Of a stretch of 7,746 bases of DNA, positions 1-5,358 are shown piece by piece. A model generated the notes under the pieces. That model saw nothing but the letters and a program-made list of their open reading frames with translations, did no database searches and was not told where the DNA came from. Location of the stretch: assembly GCA_002440125.1 (NCBI GenBank), contig DJRQ01000059.1, positions 3,166 to 10,911 of the forward strand. The letters run 5' to 3'. This stretch comes from Caryophanales bacterium UBA6356. Its GTDB lineage: Bacteria; Bacillota_I; Bacilli_A; RFN20; CAG-826. Position 1 is the first letter of the stretch, and each line of letters begins with the position of its first letter. The position numbers and the translations under genes are program-made.

Positions 1-685
1 TTTCTCCTTCTTTCTCTTCGAATTCCTTGGTTACCGTCACTTGGTAAGTCTTCTCATTAAGAAGATAAACAACATCGATGGAAGCTTTCTCTTTGGAAGA
101 AAGAATCTCTAAATCTCCATAATACATTTGGAAAAGGGGGCTTTCGGAATAAAGGAAATCGCTACGATAAGGGTAGCTTTTGCCTAAAAGAATGTAAGGA
201 GTATCAAGAACCACATTTTTTATTTCCAATTTTCCTTCTTCGAAATGGAAGCACGAGGCAAAGAAATCGAAATGCGTGTCGAAAGAAGACACGGCATCGT
301 AAAAGAAATCATCTTCGTTATCGGAAAAAGAAACATCGCCCTTTTGAAACCGTTTTAGGGAAGGAGATTGGCTCTTTTTTCCTTGATAGAAGGAAAAGGA
401 AGAAAGCTCTTCTAGGAAAGCGTGCGATTCGCTTGGCAAGAAAGGAATCGTATTCGTTTCTCCTTTCGGAAGCAAAATAACAGTCAAGGCAATAGAGGCC
501 GCTAAAAGGGCTGCCCCGCCAAATCCAAGGGCAAATGGCCACGCTTTTTTGGCTTTTTCGTTTTTGGGAGTTTCCACTTTCCGTAAACGGTATTGACGAA
601 GAACGTCTTCGGAAGTCGTGCGGATTTCGTAGCGTTCCCCTTCTTTTACGGAAGAAAGAATCTTTTCGTCATCGAAGCGTTTCAT
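1..685 (-). CDS. Single-pass membrane protein, candidate anti-sigma partner (partial, C-terminus missing)
   Basis: The frame stays open to the left edge, giving 228 residues without a stop. The start is ATG at 685-683, set by a strong site reading AGAAAGGAG (701-693) seven bases upstream, inside the end of the sigma gene. Residues 1-48 are charged and probably cytoplasmic. Residues 49-72 (WPFALGFGGAALL onward) form one hydrophobic helix after the basic stretch KNEKAKKAW, which predicts N-in, C-out topology. Residues 74-228 are a Phe-, Ser- and Glu-rich outer region that I do not recognise. The 17-bp overlap with the ECF sigma gene implies translational coupling, the usual layout for a sigma factor and its membrane anti-sigma factor. 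The N-terminal part has no HxxxCxxC zinc motif, so a ZAS-type anti-sigma domain is not supported. The role is inferred from position; it could also be an envelope protein unrelated to sigma control. Confidence 0.75.
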   Translation of the reverse strand, partial: MKRFDDEKILSSVKEGERYEIRTTSEDVLRQYRLRKVETPKNEKAKKAWPFALGFGGAALLAASIALTVILLPKGETNTIPFLPSESHAFLEELSSFSFYQGKKSQSPSLKRFQKGDVSFSDNEDDFFYDAVSSFDTHFDFFASCFHFEEGKLEIKNVVLDTPYILLGKSYPYRSDFLYSESPLFQMYYGDLEILSSKEKASIDVVYLLNEKTYQVTVTKEFEEKEGE

Positions 686-1202
686 AAGGAAGCTCCTTTC
701 TAATTTTCTTTAAGGCGTTCGAATAGCTCCAAAGGATGCTTCCTAAAGGCCTCTTTTGGAGTTTTGCGATTTCTTCGAAGGTTCTATCGCTTAAGACATG
801 GAGAACAAAGATTTCGAATTCTTTTTGCTTAAGGACCTTCTGGATGTGGGAAAGAAGAGAAGAAGCTTCAAAGGAATGCTTATCCTCTTCTCCGAGACGA
901 TGGAATTCCTCTTCTTCCAATAGAACATGTTTCCTTTTCTTTAGGTGATCGAGAGTCAAATTGCGACTAAGGACCATGAGATACCCAAGAAGAGAAGAAC
1001 CGTCTTTGATTCTTTCTAAGGTCTCCAAGAAACGAACATAGGTCTCTTGAAGAAGCTCTTCGGAATCCTCATAAGACTTCGTAAGAGAATAGATGTTATA
1101 GAACACCGGCCTTTTCGTCTTTTCATAGAACAAAGAAAAAGAAGAGAAGTCCTCTTTCTTAAACGCAGCAAGATACTCTTGGCAATTCTCTTCTTCCATC
1201 AT
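669..1202 (-). CDS. ECF-family RNA polymerase sigma factor
   Basis: This 177-residue protein has the two-domain form of extracytoplasmic-function sigma factors, which direct RNA polymerase to a small regulon in response to a signal. The sigma-2 domain spans about residues 21-91, with the core-binding motif DSEELLQETYVRFLE at 46-60 and the -10 recognition helix around YLMVLSRNLTLDHLKKRK at 74-91. An acidic linker (96-110) follows. The sigma-4 domain spans about 121-169, with a helix-turn-helix at EEIAKLQKRPLGSILWSYSN (143-162) matching the usual EIA...P.GT..S...RA pattern. Length is normal. The first of two adjacent ATGs is used; the nearest purine-rich site (AAGGA) lies about 14 bases upstream, which is long. 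It follows sdaA by 46 bp and overlaps the membrane protein by 17 bp. No convincing promoter was seen in the short gap, so it may be transcribed from upstream. The ECF subgroup was not assigned. Confidence 0.88.
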   Translation of the reverse strand: MMEEENCQEYLAAFKKEDFSSFSLFYEKTKRPVFYNIYSLTKSYEDSEELLQETYVRFLETLERIKDGSSLLGYLMVLSRNLTLDHLKKRKHVLLEEEEFHRLGEEDKHSFEASSLLSHIQKVLKQKEFEIFVLHVLSDRTFEEIAKLQKRPLGSILWSYSNALKKIRKELPYETLR

Positions 1203-1226
1203 ATATAAAGACGATTTCCTTCTTCG

Positions 1227-1248
1227 TTTTATTGGAAAAACAATAAAA
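1227..1248 (-). repeat. Perfect AT-rich inverted repeat between sdaA and the sigma gene
   Basis: The arms are TTTTATTG (1227-1234) and CAATAAAA (1241-1248), a perfect 8-bp match around a 6-base loop. The repeat starts right after the sdaA stop codon. Only one pair is G-C, and no T-run follows on the minus strand, so on its own it is a poor intrinsic terminator. It could stabilise a 3' end, bind a regulator or be chance. Confidence 0.4.
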
Positions 1249-2463
1249 TCATGAACAAATCACCTTGGCCAAACCGCCAAGGCTTGTTTCTTTTAACTCA
1301 TAGGGAAGCTCAGCCCCCGTTTCTTTCATGGCTTTGATGACGTTATCGAAAGAGACTCTGTTCTTTCTAGCGGGAGCGATGTTTTTCGCATAAAGGAAGC
1401 TCGCGTAAGCGTGTATGGCGGCGATGGCGTTCCTTTCGATGCATGGAATTTGAACATAGCCATCGACCGGATCGCAAGTAAGGCCCAAAAAATGCTCCAT
1501 GGCCACTTCCGCGGCGTATTCAATCTGATAAAGAGATAGCCCATAGAGATAAGAAAGGGATGCGGCGGCAAAGCTAGCGGCAGAACCGATCTCGCTTTGA
1601 CAACCGAGTAACGCCCCGGCAACACCGGCATTTTCTTTGATGAAAGAGCAAACCAAAGCACCAACTAAATAGGCTTTTGCAAGGTTATTGAGATTTTGAT
1701 GATGGTTTTTCCACTCGTAATACAGGCAAGCGGGCACTACGCCTGCCGCCCCACAGGTCGGTGTCGTGACAATAAGTTCATTGTTGGCGTTTGCCTCCGA
1801 GGTCGCGTACGCATAACTCGTTAGAAGCATCGTTCGCTTCTCGGTCTTATCTTTCAAAGACGAGGAATTCTTATAGACATCACCCGCTACTCTTTTGAGT
1901 TTCAAAGGTCCAGGCAACACTCCTTTTTCTTCGAGCGAACGCTCGATGGTATCAAAGGAAGCGTGGAGCATTTTTAAACCATAGGGGTAAATGTCGGAGG
2001 CGTCGTTATCTCTAATCACTTCGAAAAGATCTGTTATCTTTTTCTCTTTTACATACTCCTTTAGCTCTTCGAAGGTCTTAAAAGGATAGACATCTTCGTC
2101 TTTCCTTTTCTCCCCTTCGACAACGAAAGAACCGCCACCAATCGATTGGTAGCGTTTTCGAAAGGAGGATCCGTCTTGAAAAAACGCCTTGCACTCCATG
2201 GTATTGGGATGAGAAAGGCCTTTGAAAGAAGGATTGAACAAAACGGAAGTATCGAACCCTAGGAAAGCTTTCTTAATGATTTGGTCGGTTCCATGGCCTT
2301 TGCCCGTCAGAGCCAAAGAGCCAAAAAGAGTGACCTCGATATGATCGACTTTCTCTCGTTCCTTGAGTTCTTTTAAAAAAGAAGAGGCGATACGATAAGG
2401 GCCGATGGTGTGGCTTGAAGAAGGGCCTGGCCCCAATATCAAAAGAGTTTTAAGGGATTTCAT
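1249..2463 (-). CDS. sdaA: L-serine ammonia-lyase (L-serine dehydratase), single-chain iron-sulfur type
   Basis: It converts L-serine to pyruvate and ammonia in the cytosol, using a [4Fe-4S] cluster. The beta domain comes first (about residues 1-150), with the family motif GPGPSSSHTIGP at 11-22. The alpha domain follows (about 165-404), with TTPTCGAAGVVPA at 233-245, GCQSEIG at 287-293 and MEHFLGLTCDPVDGYVQIPC at 322-341. C288, C330 and C341 are the expected cluster ligands. C403, next to last, corresponds to the tail cysteine that reaches back to the cluster in the Legionella enzyme. At 404 residues it is about 50 shorter than E. coli SdaA (454), mostly from a compact beta domain. The ATG is forced by the N-terminal motif, yet no Shine-Dalgarno sequence precedes it (upstream bases CTATCCTTTTATCGACAC). 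It probably feeds pyruvate from serine; no riboswitch was recognised upstream. Fusing both domains in one chain differs from the two-subunit enzyme common in Firmicutes. Confidence 0.95.
   Translation of the reverse strand: MKSLKTLLILGPGPSSSHTIGPYRIASSFLKELKEREKVDHIEVTLFGSLALTGKGHGTDQIIKKAFLGFDTSVLFNPSFKGLSHPNTMECKAFFQDGSSFRKRYQSIGGGSFVVEGEKRKDEDVYPFKTFEELKEYVKEKKITDLFEVIRDNDASDIYPYGLKMLHASFDTIERSLEEKGVLPGPLKLKRVAGDVYKNSSSLKDKTEKRTMLLTSYAYATSEANANNELIVTTPTCGAAGVVPACLYYEWKNHHQNLNNLAKAYLVGALVCSFIKENAGVAGALLGCQSEIGSAASFAAASLSYLYGLSLYQIEYAAEVAMEHFLGLTCDPVDGYVQIPCIERNAIAAIHAYASFLYAKNIAPARKNRVSFDNVIKAMKETGAELPYELKETSLGGLAKVICS
1263..1282 (-). terminator. Possible terminator hairpin inside the 3' end of sdaA
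   Basis: CCTTGGC (1263-1269) and GCCAAGG (1276-1282) form a perfect 7-bp, GC-rich stem with a 6-base loop in the codons for residues SLGGLAK of sdaA. On the minus strand it is followed by TGATTTGTTCATG and then the T-rich arm of the next inverted repeat. The T-tract is interrupted, so termination would be partial at best. If active, it would separate sdaA from the sigma gene and set their relative expression. Confidence 0.25.
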
Positions 2464-2523
2464 GTGTCGATAAAAGGATAGCTGAATTTCGAGAAAACGA
2501 AAGAAGCTGATTCTCTTTTTTTA

Positions 2524-2534
2524 TTTTACGCATC
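2524..2534 (+). repeat. Left copy of an 11-bp direct repeat flanking the Fic region
   Basis: TTTTACGCATC here is identical to 4049-4059 beyond the Fic stop codon. The two copies enclose the AT-rich Fic segment. This could be an insertion footprint or attachment-like site, but 11-bp matches also arise by chance in a window this size. No integrase or transposase lies between the copies. Confidence 0.3.
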
Positions 2535-2935
2535 GCGACATCGGAAAGCGGGCGAATTCCCCTTAAAACAAGCCGTTATCGGTAGCGGCACGAAAAGAAG
2601 TGAACGCGAAAGCTCGTTTTAGGAAAAAGAAGGCCAATTCAAAAATGGCATTAAGGCAATAATCCATTCGAATTTTTAAGCATTTACCAAAAGCGTTGCT
2701 TCTTTGAAGATTTGCAATAAGTTTGCTCTTCTCCTTCTGGATTAGCTAAAAAAGCGGCTTTTCGGAATGAGAAAAGTCGTCGTTCCACATATATTGAGCA
2801 CCCCATTAGCAAGGAAAGCCATAACAATCATTTTAGAGTTAATCGACTGCAAAAAGGATGCAACATGGCCTATAGACTACACAAACTCTTGCAACTCTCT
2901 TAATAGGTGAAAGTGCATTTCTAATTGCATATTTT

Positions 2936-2953
2936 TTACATGATTTTATGTAA
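2936..2953. promoter_or_regulatory. Inverted repeat, possible operator upstream of Fic
   Basis: TTACAT (2936-2941) and ATGTAA (2948-2953) form a perfect 6-bp dyad around GATTTT, 40 bp before the Fic start. It overlaps a possible -35 box TTTACA (2935-2940) with a possible -10 TATTTT (2960-2965) 19 bp away. The C-terminal winged-helix domain of the Fic protein makes self-regulation conceivable. The AT-rich context makes chance dyads common. Confidence 0.3.
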
Positions 2954-2992
2954 TTGGTTTATTTTAATCGCCATGAGTCTTAAAATATAGAT

Positions 2993-4033
2993 ATGGAATT
3001 TCTCGACTTAAAAAACAAAATATCAAAATTGAATACATCACCCATCATCTCGATGTTACAAGCTATTGAGTTCAACAAAGGAAAGGCTTTTGAATTGCCG
3101 AAAAAGATAAAAGTCAACAGATTGCACGATTTGAGCAAAAGAAGAAGCGTTACCAGTAGCAACGAGATAGAGGGAATTACAATTCGCAAAATCAGAGAAA
3201 AAGACATTTTGTTAAGCAACTTGACCCCGGAAACAAAAGAAGAGTTCCTATTGGATGGATACAACAAAGCATTAGGAAATGTTTTTAAGGTATATAAATA
3301 TCAGTCCTTGTCTGAATCCTACATTAAAGACCTCCATTATTTCTTATACGAATCGCTAACTCCTCAATTCGGTGGCAAATATAAAACCGAGCAAAACTAT
3401 ATCCGAGAGTACGATAAAAAAGGGTGCCTGAGAAGGACAGTATTTATTCCGAGCAAACCGGAAGAGGTTGAAAACTTGATGGGCAATCTAGTGTTTCAAT
3501 TCAATGAATGCGCAAAAGACCCAAATTGCAATATACTCATAGCAATTTTCGTTTTTGTATTAAATTTTTTGTGCATTCACCCTTTTTCCGATGGAAACGG
3601 CCGAGTGTCTAGACTTCTCACCACCTTCCTTTTAATGAAATACGGATATGACATCGATCAATATTACTCCGTTTCCTATGTCATACTAAAGCACGTTGAC
3701 GCTTATTATTCGTCATTGGAAAAATCTTCGATCGGTTGGAAGGAAAACGAAAACAACTCTATCTTTTTTGTCCATTTTATGCTCGAATGCCTCAAAGAAG
3801 CCTACCAACAAACGGCGTATATTTTGAACATTAATTCCACAACCGGCCCTTCCATCGAAAAGGTGTTAAAAGTCATCCAGGATGCCAAAGAACCAATAAC
3901 AAAATCCGAAATAGAAGAAATGCTTGTCAATCTGTCGAGAACGACAATAGAGAAAGCATTGCACGACCTATTAGCCCAAAAAAAGATAATCATGGTTCAA
4001 AGCGGTAGATACGCAAAATACTACAAAATTTAA
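2993..4033 (+). CDS. Fic-family protein adenylyltransferase (class II) with C-terminal winged helix
   Basis: Fic enzymes move AMP from ATP onto a Ser, Thr or Tyr of a target protein. This 346-residue protein has an N-terminal helical region with the inhibitory motif SNEIEG at 56-61, matching (S/T)xxxE(G/N). E60 is expected to block ATP binding, which defines class II autoinhibition. The Fic core spans about 85-245, with a substrate flap around RRTVFIPSKPEEVENLMGNL (147-166). The complete catalytic loop HPFSDGNGRVSR is at 196-207, with H196 as base, D200 for Mg and R204/R207 for phosphate. Residues about 285-346 look like a winged helix-turn-helix. All key residues are present, so it should be active. 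The target is unknown. The start ATG has an in-frame TAA just upstream (2981-2983) and no Shine-Dalgarno site. It is AT-rich and rich in AAA and ATA codons compared with sdaA and gpsA, and is alone on its strand, suggesting transfer. No antitoxin gene is needed, as inhibition is intramolecular. Confidence 0.93.
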   Translation: MEFLDLKNKISKLNTSPIISMLQAIEFNKGKAFELPKKIKVNRLHDLSKRRSVTSSNEIEGITIRKIREKDILLSNLTPETKEEFLLDGYNKALGNVFKVYKYQSLSESYIKDLHYFLYESLTPQFGGKYKTEQNYIREYDKKGCLRRTVFIPSKPEEVENLMGNLVFQFNECAKDPNCNILIAIFVFVLNFLCIHPFSDGNGRVSRLLTTFLLMKYGYDIDQYYSVSYVILKHVDAYYSSLEKSSIGWKENENNSIFFVHFMLECLKEAYQQTAYILNINSTTGPSIEKVLKVIQDAKEPITKSEIEEMLVNLSRTTIEKALHDLLAQKKIIMVQSGRYAKYYKI

Positions 4034-4042
4034 ATATGTTTT

Positions 4043-4058
4043 ATGCGTTTTTACGCAT
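4043..4058 (+). terminator. Short hairpin just after the Fic stop codon
   Basis: ATGCGT (4043-4048), loop TTTT and ACGCAT (4053-4058) form a perfect 6-bp stem nine bases after the Fic stop. It is well placed for a terminator, but no T-run follows (next bases CTAAATCCC), so intrinsic termination is doubtful. Its right arm overlaps the right copy of the 11-bp direct repeat. Confidence 0.3.
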
Positions 4059-4059
4059 C
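4049..4059 (+). repeat. Right copy of the 11-bp direct repeat flanking the Fic region
   Basis: TTTTACGCATC matches 2524-2534 exactly; the bases on either side differ. It sits 15 bp after the Fic stop codon and overlaps the small hairpin there. If the repeat marks an insertion, the inserted segment would be about 1.5 kb and would contain only Fic and its upstream region. Confidence 0.3.
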
Positions 4060-4099
4060 TAAATCCCATCTATGCTAGAAACAGAGATATGAACGTTTT

Positions 4100-4152
4100 C
4101 TTGGAACGCTTTCGCATCCAAGAGCTCTTGCACGCAAGAACATTTTTTGCGT
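4100..4152. terminator. Hairpin cluster between converging Fic and gpsA
   Basis: Three short dyads lie here: CTTGGA/TCCAAG (4100-4105 with 4117-4122); TCTTGC/GCAAGA around 4126-4139, followed on the plus strand by a six-T run at 4143-4148; and ACGCAA/TTGCGT (4132-4137 with 4147-4152), which competes with the second. Converging genes often share such a spacer as a two-way terminator. The second dyad plus T-run is the best plus-strand candidate, for Fic. None is a strong terminator. Confidence 0.35.
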
Positions 4153-4204
4153 ATGGTGCGAAACAAAACGACGATGGGTCAAAAGAGAGGTTTCTTCATA
4201 AAAA

Positions 4205-5197
4205 TCATTCAAGAAACTCCTCCTTTTTAGCGCGGCTTAAGAGATTGGAGGCGATGTTTCTTGCCGTTTCCTTCCCTTCGATAATTTGATAGACGCCATA
4301 AACAATCGGCATGTCGATTCGGTATTTGTCGCAAAGTTCTTTGGCGGCAGGCAACGCGTTCACTCCTTCGACGACCATCCCCACCTTCCTAATGGCTTCG
4401 TCTATCGAGTATCCTTCGCCGATATAGTAGCCCGCTTGGTGATTGCGGCTATGGGCGCTTGTGCAAGTCACAATTAAGTCGCCAACCCCAGCTAAACTCG
4501 AAAAGGTTGTGGGGTTACATCCCATCGCTTTTCCAAGTTTTCCAAGTTCATGGATGCCCCGAGTTATCAAAGCGGCCTTAGCGTTATCGCCATAGCCCAA
4601 CCCATCGGATATTCCACAGGCAACGGCGATGATATTCTTAAAGGCTCCGCATAGTTCGCACCCTTTGCGATCGTTATTGGTATAGACCCTGAAAAAGGAA
4701 CAATGGAAAATCTCTTGGACTTTTTTGGCGTTTGCTTCATTTTTAGAAGCGGCGACAATGCAAGTGGGATGAAACAAAGAGACCTCCTCGGCGTGACTTG
4801 GGCCAGTAAGAGCCACCACTTCATCCTTATTGCCAAGTTCGTCTTCGATGATTTCGGAAGTCGTCAATAAGGTCCCTTCTTCGATTCCTTTTGCCAAATC
4901 CACGATAAGCTGGTTCTCAAAAAATGGCTTCACCAACCTTGCGGTCTCTCTTATATAAGAAGAAGGCGTGGCGAAAACAATTGTTTTGGCGTTTCGAATG
5001 CATGCCTTCAAGTCGGAAGAAAAAACGATATCCTCCGAAAGAGTGGCATGAGGAAGGTTTGTATGCCGATGGGTAGCGTTCAATAGCAAAGCTTCGCTTT
5101 CTTTATGGGAATAGCAAAAGACTTCATGGCCGCGATAAGCCAACAAATTCGCAATCGCGCTTCCCCAAGTGCCACTTCCCAAAACGCAGATTTTCAT
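4205..5197 (-). CDS. gpsA: Glycerol-3-phosphate dehydrogenase [NAD(P)+]
   Basis: It reduces dihydroxyacetone phosphate to sn-glycerol 3-phosphate in the cytosol, the backbone for phospholipid synthesis. The 330-residue length is typical. The N-terminal Rossmann domain has GSGTWGSAIA at 7-16 for the dinucleotide, then LAKGIE at 101-106 and TGPSHAEEV at 131-139. The C-terminal helical domain has ELCGAFKNIIAVACGISDGL at 181-200, with K187 as the expected catalytic lysine, GVGDLIVTCTSAHSRN at 237-252 and VEGVNALPAAKEL at 276-288. The ATG at 5197-5195 has a good ribosome-binding site, GAGGGAG (5209-5203), five bases upstream. The gene follows the fucosidase by 161 bp with a likely weak terminator between, so it is probably transcribed separately. 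A TTGCAA box and TAATAT 19 bp apart lie just upstream, but would put the start of transcription nearly on the ribosome-binding site. Fic converges from the other side. Confidence 0.97.
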   Translation of the reverse strand: MKICVLGSGTWGSAIANLLAYRGHEVFCYSHKESEALLLNATHRHTNLPHATLSEDIVFSSDLKACIRNAKTIVFATPSSYIRETARLVKPFFENQLIVDLAKGIEEGTLLTTSEIIEDELGNKDEVVALTGPSHAEEVSLFHPTCIVAASKNEANAKKVQEIFHCSFFRVYTNNDRKGCELCGAFKNIIAVACGISDGLGYGDNAKAALITRGIHELGKLGKAMGCNPTTFSSLAGVGDLIVTCTSAHSRNHQAGYYIGEGYSIDEAIRKVGMVVEGVNALPAAKELCDKYRIDMPIVYGVYQIIEGKETARNIASNLLSRAKKEEFLE

Positions 5198-5267
5198 TTT
5201 TGCTCCCTCGAGAAATATTACCCCACTCTAAAGAAAGCCTTGCAAGAAATAAACGACCTTTTTCAAT

Positions 5268-5308
5268 ATCACGCCAAAAATGTCATCTTTTTTGCAAAGT
5301 GGCGTTAT
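5268..5308 (-). promoter_or_regulatory. Imperfect inverted repeat upstream of gpsA
   Basis: ATCACGCCA (5268-5276) pairs with TGGCGTTAT (5300-5308) with one mismatch in nine, around a 23-base loop. A second dyad, CATCTT/AAGATG (5284-5289 with 5310-5315), overlaps it, so the two folds exclude each other. The pair lies between the fucosidase terminator and gpsA. It could be a leader structure or a binding site. No known riboswitch class was recognised. Confidence 0.25.
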
Positions 5309-5319
5309 CAAGATGCAAC

Positions 5320-5340
5320 AAAAAAACTAAGCAAACTTAA
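5320..5340 (-). terminator. Weak intrinsic terminator after the fucosidase gene
   Basis: On the minus strand TTAAG, loop TTTG and CTTAG (5340-5327) form a five-pair stem, one of them a G-U pair, followed at once by seven T (5326-5320). It lies 18 bp past the fucosidase stop codon. The stem is short and weak, but the T-run and position fit a terminator. Confidence 0.4.
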
Positions 5341-5358
5341 GTGAGATTCAAAAGAGAA

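Larger units (their letters stand above)
2464..2992. other. 529-bp intergenic region between sdaA and the Fic gene, no convincing gene
   Basis: This gap separates divergent genes and should hold both their promoters. The sdaA-proximal part (to about 2640) resembles its neighbours; the rest becomes more AT-rich toward Fic. The longest plausible small frame is on the plus strand, ATG at 2767-2769 to TGA at 2908-2910, 47 residues starting MRKVVVPHILSTPLARKAIT. It lacks a good ribosome-binding site and resembles nothing I know. A five-codon frame (MSLKI, 2973-2990) ends three bases before the Fic start. On the minus strand no frame with a convincing start was found. The region could carry remnants of a decayed gene or of the insertion that brought Fic. 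Confidence 0.6.

Noticed and set aside
1..160. Zinc-binding anti-sigma domain in the membrane protein
   Set aside because: The N-terminal cytoplasmic part contains no histidine or cysteine, so the HxxxCxxC motif is absent.
2491..2527. Plus-strand hairpin GAGAA/TTCTC followed by a T-run, resembling a terminator
   Set aside because: No plus-strand gene lies upstream of it, the stem is five pairs with a 15-base loop, and the T-run is likely just part of the AT-rich sdaA upstream region.
2980..3267. Minus-strand 95-codon frame opposite the start of Fic
   Set aside because: It is antisense to a well-supported Fic reading frame and has no domain or start signal of its own.
4089..4289. Plus-strand 66-codon frame after Fic
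   Set aside because: It has no ribosome-binding site and its second half lies antisense to the end of gpsA. Its peptide resembles nothing known, and the first part is the hairpin-rich spacer.
5105..5344. Plus-strand 79-codon frame across the gpsA start and its leader
   Set aside because: It is half antisense to the gpsA N-terminus with its GSGTWG motif, and half in a spacer with terminator-like structure; no ribosome-binding site.
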